From Leuctra nigra (taxonomy: Eukaryota; Arthropoda; Insecta; Plecoptera; Leuctridae): a stretch of 64,000 bases of DNA. Of the stretch, positions 25,970 to 39,050 are shown piece by piece (position 1 is the first letter of the stretch; the number at the start of each line of letters is the position of its first letter). The position numbers were made by a program, and so were the translations under genes. The notes beneath the pieces were generated by a model. It did no database searches and was not told the origin of the DNA. It saw only the letters and a list, made by a program, of their open reading frames with translations. The stretch is from contig OW203767.1 of assembly GCA_934045905.1 (NCBI GenBank), positions 27,102,785-27,166,784 of the forward strand, written 5' to 3'.

Positions 25970-28900
25970 CTCCGAGATAACTCATCAACTTCAACTATAA
26001 TGTCTTCAAACAAGTATAATTTAATATATAAAAAAGCAAATACGTAAAGTTATAACTTATTAAACTCAAGCAGAACATGTAATACTTGTTATATAAATGA
26101 GGGATGGCAGAGAAATCGAGTGTAAACTTTCCTTTGAGTCTAAAATAGGGAGTAGTAGTCATTGTGATCAATAGATCACATCCTCAGTTGTACACGCTAA
26201 AACTTTTACAACAAATATCACGCTCAAACTGCTTAATTGCTTATGTTTTTTCTTATTTTGAAAATACATACTTTGCAGTTCTCATAGGTAATTTGGTAGA
26301 GTTTTAGTGTGCCCAACAGAGTTAATATGACACCATGCTGTGTCATATATGGTACATTCCCTATCTTAGGCAAAGCGATAAACCCCAAAGCATTTTAGAT
26401 AGATGATGCAGTCACTATTAAAGTAAAGTGTAAACTTATAAAAGCGATTGATTACAGTATTCATATTTCGTTCTGGCAAACGGAAAAATAATCTGTATGT
26501 AATCACAAAGGGGATATTGCGGCATTATTATTTCCCCGTCTCTCTCAAAAAAATTAAAAATGACATTTTAAGAGAATGTTATCCAATTCCGTAGCAAAAA
26601 GTTGACTTACATTTACGTCGTATAATATTAATGGCGCTCTTTGCGTGTCTCTGTATGTGTTTAGCGATACATAAATAAAAGAACAAGTAAAGGATTTTCT
26701 CCGTGTCTTTCGTATTCAAATCCGGCTGAATTGTTCCCGTCCATGCTTCACGGCATCCTTGTGGAAGTTTCCCCACTTTATATCACCGGCTGAGTTCACA
26801 TTAAAAATGCATCTTAAATTGTTCCGCCCTCCCGTCTTTCCACTTTCCCGCCAGCAGTTTCCAAAAACACTTCGCTTGCCTCATTTCAACTCGTTATTTT
26901 GTCATCTACGAAACATTACACTTTTTACTCGTCTTTCTTTTCTCACTAAACAGAGAAATTCAAATGAAAGAATACAAACTTCAATGAACGGTGCAGGACT
27001 TCAGTTGAGAATAGGGGAATGATAATACCACATATACAGCTCGCCTGTCATTCCATTTACCTCGTTTTAAATTTTTATGTTTTATTATTCGTAAGGAAAA
27101 AAACGAGGATAAAGTTTTCGCGGAGTTTCTTATTATTTCTTTTTCCTTGAGAGCGGATGTTATTTCTTTTCGGCGCGAGATTAAAAAAGAGGGAAATCGA
27201 ACTTTTCACCGCCTTCGGAAGCTACTTTTTACTTCAGTCTTTAATAAACCTTCCGACAGATGCAACTCAATCAATATTCTATCGAACTATCCTGAAAGTT
27301 AAGTCCCGTTGCTTCTGGTGCGGCGTTACAAATGAGGGAATCTTCCGCTTCCAGACCTCTCTTTCGCAGCTCAAAACCAACGGCCTGGTAATGTAGAACT
27401 TAGCTCTTACAAACTTCCCGCCTCTTTAAGAACCGGAAGTGCCTCACGCAACGAACTATATCCGGTACTAAGAATAACTCAAAGAGCTCTTTCCCCAAAC
27501 GGGTTCCGTTTTAGACGAAGCTGTTTCACACAAAAGCAATTAACACTGGCATAAATATTCAAATAATTAACGTCGTCTTTGACTAAGGAAAACTAAATCC
27601 AATGTCACTTTCTCAAATAGTCTTATTGGTTAATGCAATTAATACGACGTCATACAAAATCTTGGCAAAGAGCAGCCGTAGGGTTTTCACTAAATCAAGG
27701 TGAATGGTTGATGAACCTCGTGGTAGGATTGGTCCCAAAACCACAGCCGACCGCAGCGCGCTCTGTAGCAAGAGCCTGGCGATAATCAAGGCAGGACGTT
27801 TTTAATTAATGAGGATAGAAGGTGCTTCGGCTAAAGCGGAAGCGGCAGATCCCTTCAATTTCAGAGGAAGCCAGCTTAGCTAGGGCTCTATACGCAACTT
27901 TATCAAAATGCAAGTGATTAATAATTATGGAACCAGAGAGTGTACATAATTGAAACGTTGGCTTATGTAAGCAAAAGCTTTTCGATGAGGAAGAAACTGA
28001 TTTTCGCTGTGACATGTATCGTCGATTTTGTCGTGGGTGTAGAAGAGCCATGTAATACGCTGTCGTTGCCAGAGGCACATATATCATTAGATATAGTTTA
28101 TAGATTAGTAGTTGGACCAAGCCAATGGAATGTGCGGTTTCATAACTCAAATCCTAGGATACCGCACGCTGGATGAAAACCTCAAGGCTGGACCAATTTC
28201 ATGCGGCTGCGAGCCTGCCAATGCCACCAAATGTAATCTCAACGACATTTTTCATTTATACAAATAAAAATAAACTGCGTAGTCCCCCAAAGCCAAAGAA
28301 TGGTTTGACATGAACGAATGATTTTCCGAATTAACACGAATAATTTTCATTGAAACGATCAAATTAAATTTATATGAAATCACTGCAAAGAAGAGTCTAT
28401 TTGTAATCCGAACTAATGTTTCTTTGATTTCTAAGCATCAAAGAAAATCAAAATCAAAGAAAATCAAATCGTCTTCTACGAGACAAAATCTTTTTAAACA
28501 AAATCGCTCAGATATATTCTCACAATCAGAAGCTTCTAATATCGATCTCAAATGTTATGAAAATTAAACGACTTATCCAATGAAACGGTGGAGCAATGTC
28601 AAAATATCTAATGAAATATTATTTGATATTTTAAACTTCTGGCTCTGCTCTTGACTCGAAGTGAATCTGTACCAAATGAAACTTGAAACTTAAGTACTTA
28701 ATGATCACTTACCGTCATTTACCAGATCGTTGCTTTGAAGAAAACTCAAACTTTGATTGAAAAAGTACGCTTAAGTTTCTCACTTTTATTTATTTATTTG
28801 TTGCTGGAGAAGTTCCATGAAGCAAGTCCACATCTTCAGATCAGAGCAGACATTTCGACGAGGACGGACTTTTGTCAAATCAGAGGGGCGACAAAAAGTT

Positions 28901-30133
28901 GTTCGGTGAGGCCGGATTATTTTTGAATACAGAACATTTTCTCCTTGTGCCTTTTAGGGTGTTTGGGTAGGGTATTGAATAATGTTTTCTTCTAAATATA
29001 GACTAATAATATTTCAATATTTTGAAACTGAAAATTATTGAAATACCCATTTGAAGGACAATTTAATTAACTACGAATGATTTTGTGATCAATGATAAAA
29101 TTTAATTATTATTCGTTGATCGTTATGGACTTTAAATTTATAAACAAATTATTGCTTGGTTCCAAAATTTGAATATAACACAAAATATATATTTCAAGTT
29201 AATAATAATTATCAAAAATGTTTGGAGGGAATTGTTTAAAGAACTGGAACTAGGTTTTATATTTAAACCCATGCAGAATCACAACAAATCATCAAAAACA
29301 ATGTAATATAAATCGACAAAATTACTTTATTTATTGGCATTCTAGGTTGTCAACAACGTCACAGTGCTGTTCTGATACACTGATGCAATCTCTGCTACAG
29401 TTACACGAGTATAAAATGATATGCTATAAATATGATTCGTTAAGTTAGATTATTTTCATAGAATCAGCAACGTTGCATATCAGCAACGTTTCATCAAGAC
29501 AATATTAATATACAATTACACAAATTATATAAAAAAAAAATTAAAAAAATTAATATGATTTCTACGATTCCCACTCCACAAATAAAGCAGATGTTTAAAA
29601 AATACTGAGTACATAGACAGTCATCTTAAGTTATTTGTTCCTAATACATAGTGTTAACATTCTTACTTGTATTGAATAAACTACTCAAACACTTTATATA
29701 CCTAATTAAAAGCAAATGTTCACTATTTAATCATCATTTGAAACATGCTATTCACTTTAATAAGCAACCACGTCGCGTCAATTGTGGAAACCTGTAGATT
29801 TTACAGGTAACATGCTCGTAATATTAAATATCTTTTATATCTATGTAACGTTTATTTTTACATTTTATGAAGAAACAGATAGATATAATTATTAATTCAA
29901 CTTCAGGGTCTGTCAAACAAATGATTTCACAACATTTCTTCAATTAGCATGCACAAAAGCAGGTATTTGAAGAAGAACGAAAATATGAAATTGTGCTTTG
30001 AGTATTAAAAAAAAAAATCGAGTATTATCCTACATTGTTATGTCAATTAACAATATATCAAAATAATATATCATTAGTGTTCATAAAATACTTCATGTTA
30101 TCAAAATAGTCGGGAGTATGAAAACAAACGCGC
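25970..30133. other. Intergenic, no gene recognised
   Basis: No supported exon. The left end is the 3' flank of the secreted-protein gene; the right end, on the minus strand, must include the 3' UTR of the SBSPON-like gene. AT-rich, with no long inverted repeats that I noticed. Open frames such as those near 26759, 27157 and 27806 lack codon bias, homology or splice context. Confidence 0.5.
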
Positions 30134-30434
30134 TCAAACGAAGATGTAATCGGGCCCCTTATCGCAGGTGGGACACGCCGCGTGCGTGGGTTTGACATCT
30201 TCTATCTCGGGCTCCAGACGCAGCCACTTGCCGTGGCAGTGGGGCGCAGCGAGCGCAGCCCACCGCGTGACTCGCTCCTCGACGCCGTGGCCTGGGCAGC
30301 GGTAGCCCAAGCTCTTGCGCAGCGCTTGAGACTCGCAGCGCACGCAGACCTGTTCGCCTTCACGCAGCGCAGTGTAGTTCGGTTCCTTGCGGCACGCTTT
30401 GGACGCTTTCACCACCTCGAAGCGGACGCAGTAT
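30134..30434 (-). CDS. SBSPON-like secreted protein, last exon only
   Basis: The exon opens after the acceptor CCTTGCCCACAG and reads YCVRFEVVKASKAC through to DYIFV-stop, about 99 residues. Cysteine-rich features match the C-terminal domain of somatomedin-B and thrombospondin type-1 domain-containing proteins: YCVRFEV, GEQVCVRCESQALR, GYRCPGHG, a W-x-A-L-A-A-P-H-C-H-G-K-W segment, and a final CPTC. These are extracellular proteins with a signal peptide, a somatomedin-B domain and a TSP1 repeat; those parts should lie in upstream exons at higher coordinates, which I could not identify. The exon is GC-rich against an AT-rich background, as expected of real coding sequence here. The assignment is by remembered family pattern. 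Confidence 0.6.
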
Positions 30435-30505
30435 CTGTGGGCAAGGAGACATAGCTTATTAGATACAAGAAAATAGTCGGCTGCACTCGAAGTTAGTACA
30501 TTGGA

Positions 30506-30548
30506 TGGTTTAATGGCGCGTAGACAACTAGGTCATTTTGCGCACGCT
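30506..30548 (-). mobile_element. Relic of the non-LTR 3' tail, copy 3
   Basis: The reverse complement contains GTGCGCAAAATGACCTAG and TACGCGCCATTAAACCATC, a diverged match to the last 45 or so bases of the elements at 9097-9544 and 59267-59646. Only the 3' tip is recognisable. Confidence 0.5.
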
Positions 30549-32616
30549 AAAAATTAGTTTTAATTTTGTTGATCAGGATTCCAAGAAAAATATAAATTTG
30601 ACGAATTTTTTATTACCTCACAAGTCACAATAAAAATTTATAAAACACATAATAAATTATATCCACATGCATGGCTATTTTTTTCAAGTAGGCATACCCA
30701 TTGCTTTTATAAAACTTGGTAATGATTAATTGTTTGCACAATTAGCCGTTAATTACTCTGCTAATGAAAAGTTATGCCCCCTCATATCTCGCTATAACCG
30801 AGCCCACCACATTTTTGTTTTTCAAACAAATGTTTTGACACAACTCTAATTAACATAAATATGTAGTTTTTACTTTTTACATTAAAACATATTCTGTATA
30901 TCCCAGGCGTGAGGAGGTTGATGTTAACTTCAAAACAGCTGTAATACAACGTTCAAACTTATAACAAAGCGCACGGTCAAACCCAAAGTCAAGTTAACTT
31001 CTGTTTCGCAGCTCATTGTGTATGTAACAACTTCGCGTACCTCCAAGCTACCCCACCACATGGCACCAACAATGTAGCCAAGTCCAATCGAGCTCAAAAC
31101 CACTGATAATACGACTCAATAAAATCAACTCAAACATCCCCACAATCCGGATTATAATTCCAGTAACGAACTGTTTATAGGGCAGGTTAGGATGTCATAG
31201 TTTCAGCGACACCAATTTGCCGCGGAGGTTATCCCCTCTCTCCAGCCGCAATTGCTGCACCAATCTCTACAAGATAAACTCCCCACCCATCCAGTAACTC
31301 CTCATTATCACGCGATCCCTCGGGAACCACTCGATCCCTGCCCTATACTCGGGATTAGGGAATAAATCGACAAAGTTTGGCTTTCTCGAAAATCGCGAAG
31401 TGGAACGGAACTTTATGAAAACGCACACCGGAACGTTTATGAATGAAAACTGAGCAAAAAAAGAGTAAATCTCGAACGTTTCAATAGTGGGAGTGTATTT
31501 CAAGATCGTAGCAATATAGATACTTTGAGTCACAACCTTCTTTTATCCCCAACATCCGTCTTCTAACTTGATATAAAGTCTAAGTCCCTCATAAAACACG
31601 AATGATGAATATATAAAACCCGTGTGAGAAGTATATCTGGTGAGAGCTCCTAAATCCTCGGGTAATCCGACGCCCCCCGACGCCGCCGCGGCGCCGAACG
31701 TCATCAGGGCGTCGTCACCTGCATTCAAGAGCGCTCAATTGAAGCGATCGCCGTCGAGATTAGCGCCTGTCTGTCGAGAAGCGACGTGGAAATGAGTGGA
31801 GGGCGTCCCGACGCCGGCGTCGCATACCTACGTCGACGAATAGCTCCACTAGTGGATGAACATTCGCGAGCTTTTCATCAACGGAGTGGTGAAAAAAAAG
31901 TTTTATAATGCATTGTTTTTATGCGTAATGGAAATTTATTTTCGTCGTTATGTTTTAAAATCAAGGGAAGCGTACTCTCCTATATGGCTCTTGACATAAT
32001 CTACACAATTCCTATAATAAATTTGGTTTATTAATCATTTTTAGAGGAATACTGGGATAGTCCTAAAAAGACTTTCGAAAAAAGTGGTATATTCCAAAGC
32101 TTCTCTCCAACGAATCATCGTATTCCTGCATCATTTATTCGATCATACCCGGAAAATTATTAATGAAATGTCAATACGGGTTGTTACCACAAGATGGAAA
32201 AACTTATTCACCCCCTACTTCACTTTTTATTTTTCTTATAATATAGAAAAGCTGCAATGTCGATTATTAGGTTTCTGCTGATAGTGCACAAATGTCACTC
32301 ACTTCCTTATTACGAACAAAAGTCTAGTTTATAGGTACTTGGTTGAAGTTTCTCTAAAAAGAGCTGCTCCTAACCAAGCTAATCGCGTGACTGATTTTGA
32401 TGGGTGACGCGAGAGCAACAAGACGACTGGATGCTGTGAGCTCCAGATGCAGCAGCGCTATTTGATGCCTTTTAACTCATTTTGTGCATGAAGCTCACTC
32501 CCAGTTGAACATTCTGATGGGAACTAATTATTTACAGGAGTTTATTAGTGATTAGTGGATCCGAAACAGATGTTCGTTTCCTTTTAACACTTGGGATATT
32601 ATTGACATAAAATAAA
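30549..32616. other. Presumed SBSPON-like intron or flank, nothing firm
   Basis: Probably intron of the minus-strand SBSPON-like gene. A GC-rich patch at about 31650-31860 stands out but gives no recognisable protein on either strand. It could be a first exon or a CpG-rich promoter; this is unresolved. Confidence 0.4.
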
Positions 32617-32816
32617 NNNNNNNNNNNNNNNNNNNNNNNNNNNNNNNNNNNNNNNNNNNNNNNNNNNNNNNNNNNNNNNNNNNNNNNNNNNNNNNNNNNN
32701 NNNNNNNNNNNNNNNNNNNNNNNNNNNNNNNNNNNNNNNNNNNNNNNNNNNNNNNNNNNNNNNNNNNNNNNNNNNNNNNNNNNNNNNNNNNNNNNNNNNN
32801 NNNNNNNNNNNNNNNN
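32617..32816. other. Assembly gap (200 N)
   Basis: A second run of exactly 200 N, so probably a scaffold join of unknown true size. Confidence 0.99.
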
Positions 32817-35800
32817 AAATAAAACTGTGAAAGTATTTAGAATATTTTGGATAATATATTTTCGCGTTGTAGGTAGGTATTTTATTATGATAGTTATTTT
32901 AATATTGTCTTAGTAAATTTGTATAATTAAAAATTATAAAGAAAACATAAAACACGTAGGTAATAAATATATAAATACTTATGATTTACGTTCATCTCTC
33001 TTTGTTTTCTAATTATCTTTCAGACCGTTTCTCTGATCAATCTGACATTTGGCCGACACACATCAATTCCAGAGATTTTTTTTAAATTCGGTATATAATC
33101 CAGAGTTGATTTTCAAACTACAATACTAACTGGCTACTACGCTATGTCAGCTTACAATAGTTAAATTAAATCGATGAAAAAAAATCATTTCAGGGAAATG
33201 GTTTGAAAGTCTACCGTGGATTATACCGTTATATTGCAATTTCTTCGTGGTTAGTGATAGGACGTATACCAACATGTTGTGTTACGTTTATCATTCGTGT
33301 AGACAAATCTGGACAAATTATTCAGATATGAACATTGAGGTACAATCAAGTTTCCTAAAGCTGTCAAATTGCTGGTGATTGGAGATCTAAATATCGCTGA
33401 AAATGGCAAATGCAGTAACGCGTGAAACAAGTTTCCACTGTTTTCAACTCGGACTTTCAGCAGAGCTCAACAATCTCGTATATCCCGAGATAAAGTTACA
33501 GACAGAAGCTCTGATTCGGAAACGCCCGAGTATCCCCGATTACACCCGAATGTGCTCGATTACACGTAGACTATTCACGATCACATCACCGGGGCGAAAT
33601 TTCGACATCACCTCTTGGAGGGCGGCCAACAATGACCAAACTCGATAACCTCGCGGAGGGGGGAGGTCAAAAACTGACCAGGGGAGGTGAGAATTACAGC
33701 TTTCGAACTTTACTACCGGTCAAGATCGCAAGAGGAGATGCACAGTGTTGCAAATGTTTCCGGGTGAAAATAACTTTCAAACTTCAACAAATTAAAGTTC
33801 AAGCGAGTCAGTCGAGCGAGATAGCGCGGTGGATTATGGGAAGAACAGGAATCAACGCTGCTAAGCCGAAAAAATGTGTGCAGTTTGAAGCAATTAATTT
33901 AGAAATTAAGCAAACGACTCTTATGTTACTTTCTCTGTTTCTATGTTTTTTGTTTTGTCTTTTGTTTTAACGTGTACGCAGCCATATCCATATGTTGTGA
34001 TAAAAAAGCTGGTGATAAATCCAGTCTTGCAAATCACCCCTCTGTATACTAATATCTATATTTTAAGCAACTTTTACTACGTCTGTGTACGACTGGTAAT
34101 CGCGATAAGGGGTAAGTTTTATCACAACATATGGAGCTGACTATACACCGTCAAGAAATTGACATGAAATTTTGTACAAATACTAATGTCATATCAGAAT
34201 CTTGGGCATAGGGTTTTTCTGCAAGGTCATTTGAGCCTTCATTTTAGAAGATTGTGCAACGTTTGATAGAAAACTTCAAGAGATTACATTTTATTGATGG
34301 TTTTAGATATAGGTAGTTTTGAAAAAAAGTTGACAAATTTGTTTAAATTGAGAAAAAAAACATTCCCCTTGATGCATTTGGTTATAGACTGTCTTCACAG
34401 CTGTAAACAATGTCTGCAGAGCAGCAACTTTCATACGCATTTTAATTCGCATGCAATACGAAGGCTCGCTCATCAACGCGTCACACAGAGTGATTTCTTA
34501 CAGGAGATAAATGGTAATAAAATATTGCGTGTCTTTACGCAAAATACCTTAATTATGAAGATTCACGTATGATACATAGATTTTTGTAACTAGAAAAATG
34601 TGTGCAGCAACTTATTGACAAGGAAGCACTTTATATTTGTAAGGATAGTGCGATATTTTAACTTATTTTTCCATGAAAAATTAAGTTTCTGTAGAAGTTT
34701 TGTGCGTGACGGCCGAACGATTATTAATATTGTAACCACAACAATAAAGAGTTTGTGGAACAGTTCAAATGTAAATAATTTTAAAATTCACACCAAACCT
34801 AAGAACCAATCATCATATTAAGTGAATTACAGTGATCACACCGACAACCGGAGTTACGTGGAAGAGTTCGCGAAGCACTAAAACATTTACATCGTTTACA
34901 ATCACGTCGGATATAATAAAGATCCAACCAGATGAAATTTCAACCGCTTATTCGAATTAGTGAAATGTCGTTCGTTCAAATGGAAGCGAATTCAATTCAC
35001 TGCGACGATATTCGTAACGAACTATAATTTTGTTTTATATCAGCAATGCAAAATATAAAGCAGTTTGCAGTTTCCTCCAAACAGACATTAATACATTTAT
35101 AATTTATTTGCATTCTCTTTTTTCCATGAACACATTATTCAGGTTAAGAAAACTGATAAATTGAGGTAAATTTATGTACTTGTAATTAATTTGTAATGAA
35201 TTCGATCGCGACAAGGTAACCATTACCTAAGGGACAGTTTTTCAATACCTACTAAAATAAGTAGTCATGATTAAGAGTCGACAGGACTCGCAGAAAATTT
35301 CGATTCCGATGTAAAAAAAATCCTAGAAATGCATGAAAATGCATTAGCTCTGGGTTGTACGTGACATTTGTGACATTTAACCGTGTGTTGCATGTTGCAT
35401 TATACTGCTGTGAAGCAAGCTATTTTAATTCAAATATTGAAAACCACAAAAAAACTATAAAAAGGCAGCCCCTACTTTTTACTTAACGGCTTGACCGAGT
35501 GTTTTCAAAATTTAACAGCATAGAGATAAAGAGCTTATCTGTGTCTCTAATAATTCAAAAAAAAAAATAAAAAAAAATATCGTTTTGAGGAAGTGCTTAC
35601 ATGGGCAATATATGAGTCTCTTTGGCACCTCTGCCCTGCAATACCTAAACAAAAAATAAAACTAGGGCTACTAGAGACACAGATCTACTCTTTATCTAAC
35701 ATGTGAAAATTTGAAGACAATCGGTAAAGCCGTTTAGAAAAAAGTAGGGGCCGCCTTTTTGTGCTTCATAAAACATGGATTTCATCAAGTAAGTGGACAT

Positions 35801-37137
35801 TCAAGGGGGTCATTGGTTGTTGCCGTGGCAATATATTCCTAATCAACTGATTCGAATTTATCAGAGCATTGAAAACCTGTCCCTAAAACTATCAATCGTC
35901 AAAAGAGCACAAACACAGCTATCAGAATTGTGGCAACAATGAGAGATTTCTCATGCAAAACACGTTAACAAAATCAAAAACAAAAACAAACAAATATATT
36001 CTGCAGACATCTGTACGAAAAGCTGGCTGAAGATGCAGTTGATTGGCGAAGAGAACAATCCCAAGAATGTCGCTACGTTTGACTCTTGCTTGGAGTGTAC
36101 TCAACAGGTCGTATTTTAAGAAATAATTTCAGTGTCTATATAAGGCGAAGTCATGTTCCAGGGGGCAGTGATTCGCATAGCTCTAGCGCCTGGCGCCAAT
36201 GCCCGTGAATACCTGGCGTGTCTAGCAGATCATTATCCGGAGATTTATCACGCTAATCAGCATGTTGTGATGCTGTGGATCTCGTTGCATGGACCGCGTG
36301 AGATAAGTAATCACATTATGATTTTACATATTAGATTTTACGATGGGAAGGTAATAAAAATATGGCTATAAATATAGATGCACTCAACAAAACATTAAAC
36401 GGTATTTCAGCGAAACGGAATTGTTTTCTGGGGCCTTATTCCAGAACTTTTAAATTCCCAATTCCACTAGAATTCAATTCCATACAATGTTAATCCTTAT
36501 GGCCGTGACTGAATTCGATCAGAATGGAATTGGAAAATCGTTCTAGAATAGACCTCCTGGTCAGGTTCCTTGACAATTTGACGTGTATTAATTTTTTTAA
36601 CTGCAATTACACTTTTGTGTTCTATAAACCTGCCATTACTAAATAAATACACTGTGCTATTCAAATAGCTTCAACATCGATCCTAGCCGATGTCATAACA
36701 TAAGTTTTCAGACACGTGGTTACTTACTTTTCAATACATCTAGCTTACTTACTTATTACAAATGTATATGTGAAAACCCCTAAGTTCTAAAAATGGAAGA
36801 TTATATTTCCCCCCCCCCCCTCAAAATATTGAAAAAACTCATGCACAAAGGCCTAATATTATAAGAAGGTTTAAAAGAACATTTTGAGAAAGTTTTTAGT
36901 TCCTATCACCAACTCCGCCATTTTTATTCTAATATTGATAATCAAAATTTAACCTCCCCCCTGCCCCCCAAAATATGTAATTTGATATGCACCGTAGCTG
37001 ATAAGCTAGTTTTGATGAGTATAAGGTGAAATATTTACAGCTTTATCATCAAACCCCTAATATTTTATTAACTGAATCGAACATGTCATGACTGACTCTA
37101 TGAATTATTAAGTCACATATTTGATTGAAGTGACCCC
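32817..37137. other. Intergenic and OR-A upstream region
   Basis: No supported coding exon. It contains a short inverted repeat CCATATGTTGTGATAAAA at 33988-34005 / 34117-34134, a fragment with GGCTCGCTCATCAACGCGT near 34463, and the interrupted MITE at 35231-35886. About 36600-37137 is alignable by eye to the regions upstream of OR-B (49660-49960) and OR-C (55216-55503): shared 'TTCTATAAAC', 'AAATAAATACACTGT', 'TAGCCGATGTCAT' and 'AAAACCCCTA'-like phrases. Confidence 0.5.
35231..35886. mobile_element. CCAGT-family MITE split by a second palindromic element
   Basis: The left end GGGACAGTTTTTCAATACCT and right end CATTGAAAACCTGTCCC belong to the small CCAGT-family MITE. Inside sits another element, 35459-35761, with inverted ends AAAGGCAGCCCCTACTTTTT and the imperfect complement AAAAGTAGGGGCCGCCTTTT. 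The order of insertion is therefore readable: host MITE first, palindrome second. Confidence 0.6.
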
Positions 37138-37234
37138 ATCGCCTCCATGTTGAATTCCTGCTGTGATATTCGTGTACTTGCTGAAGAGCTGTTATCCAGG
37201 CAGACAGCAGACGAGGAACGAAGAGGCAACTATC
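37138..37234 (+). promoter_or_regulatory. Conserved 5' leader block of OR-A with overlapping uORF
   Basis: This block plus exon 1 (37138-37334, 197 nt) recurs at 49961-50157 and 55504-55700 with a single base difference, although sequence further upstream has diverged. It includes an ATG at 37147 opening a 45-codon frame that overlaps the receptor start and ends at 37284. If transcribed, this uORF would dampen translation of the receptor. An in-frame TGA at 37151 supports the ATG at 37235 as the receptor start. Confidence 0.5.
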
Positions 37235-38990
37235 ATGGCGTTCATCAGAGAGAGATATCAGCAAGTGATAGACGTGATCAATGAGAAGAACAAGGACAGT
37301 TGGTGGCTCATGGAGACAGTGCTCTACAAGTTAGGTGAGTATTAACACGGCTGAGTAGTAAGTTTGACCTTGAAGAGTTTTTTGATCGATTTTTATCAAT
37401 ATCTTTTACCAATGTAATTTGTAATCCCCATAAAAAACACTCCGTGTAAAAAGACAGCCAAGTCTCTTTAACTAAAAAAAAAAAAATATGAAATCTAAAA
37501 AATTCTGCACTGAAAAGTAGTGATATCAAAAAATGGGCCAAGTCAAAACTTTATTTGAAAATCAAAAAATACTTGGCGCATCGTATACTATATAAATAGT
37601 TTAGAAGTATAGACCAGATAGAAAATATACATCAAATATACATAATACATATAGTATACCTATAGTGCCCTAAAAAAACGATGCGCCAAGTATTTTTTGA
37701 TTTTCAAATAAAGTTTTGACTTGGCCCATTTTTTGATATCAATACTTTTCAGTGCAGAATTTTTTAGATTTCATATATTTTTTTTTTTTAGTTAAAGAGA
37801 CTTGGCTGTTTTTTTACACGGAGTGTTTTTTATGGGGATATCACTCCTTTTTTTAGTTAACTTTTGACGTCATATCGATTGAACAATTACTAAATCCTTT
37901 AAAAAAAGTTGCCATTGACAATTTGGTTAACTAATGAAAATCTGCGTATGGTACTATATATTTGCTTTAAATGATCTTTCATGAAGAATAGCAAAGGTTT
38001 CATTCCTACCAGTCAACTGAGTTCCGAGATATGGCAACACTTCGGTTTTCAAAATGGCTGCTGAACTTACTGCACTGCCACATAGAATGTATATCTATAA
38101 ATGATGTGTATCATTTTAAGCTTTCTGAATATGTATTTATTATAAAGGAGGGGATTATAATAATTTTTAAATTTGAATGACGTCATTTCCGGTCTCATAA
38201 ATAGGAAAATTCTAGTTTGACTCTTCCTATTCCATAGAGATGACCTTCCGAATCGTTTGGTGGTAGTTTCATACCGAGCAGTCAACCAATTTTCAAGATA
38301 TGACGTTACTTCCGGTTTTAAAATGGCTGCTGAAATCACTGACCCCTTGAATTATAATTTAAACATGATAAAATTTTATTATAAGCTGTCTCAAATAGTA
38401 TATTTATTGTATCAAAATGTAAATTTGTGAGATTTTTAAAATGTGTGACGTCATTTCCGGTTTCGGTATGGGAAACTGCAAATATTATTAATGATAAAAC
38501 ATAAAGTTGACCGTCTAAATTGTTTAGCGCTGGTTTCGTTCAAATCTATTTAGCCGTTATTGAGATATGATGTCACTTCCGGTTTCAAAATGGCGGCTTC
38601 CGGTTGGTTTCATAATAAGTCAAATGAGATATCAAAAGTACATACGTTTTAAAAATATCATAATAATCGGATCAATCTTTGTTGCCGAAATGCCAATCGA
38701 TGTATTTCAAATTTTATGACGTCATTTCCGGTTTCATTAACATAATGTTTATTTTTTGCTACTGATAAGCCATATAGTTGACCGTCTGAATCGTTCGGCG
38801 CAAATTTCGTTCCGATCGGTCTAGCTATTTACGAGATATGACGTCACTTCCGGTTTCAAAATGGCGCCACAAAAAATTCATGGGGTGAAGGTTAAATCAG
38901 ACGCCAAAAGTGCACACGTGGTAAAAATGTGAGATCAATCGGTTCAGCCGTTTAGGCTGTGGCCTGTTTACCGGATTTAAATTCCAGGAG

Positions 38991-39050
<60 letters not shown>

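Noticed and set aside
37163..37345. A longer N-terminus for the receptors starting at 37163
   Set aside because: That position is not an ATG; the first in-frame ATG after the TGA at 37151 is 37235.
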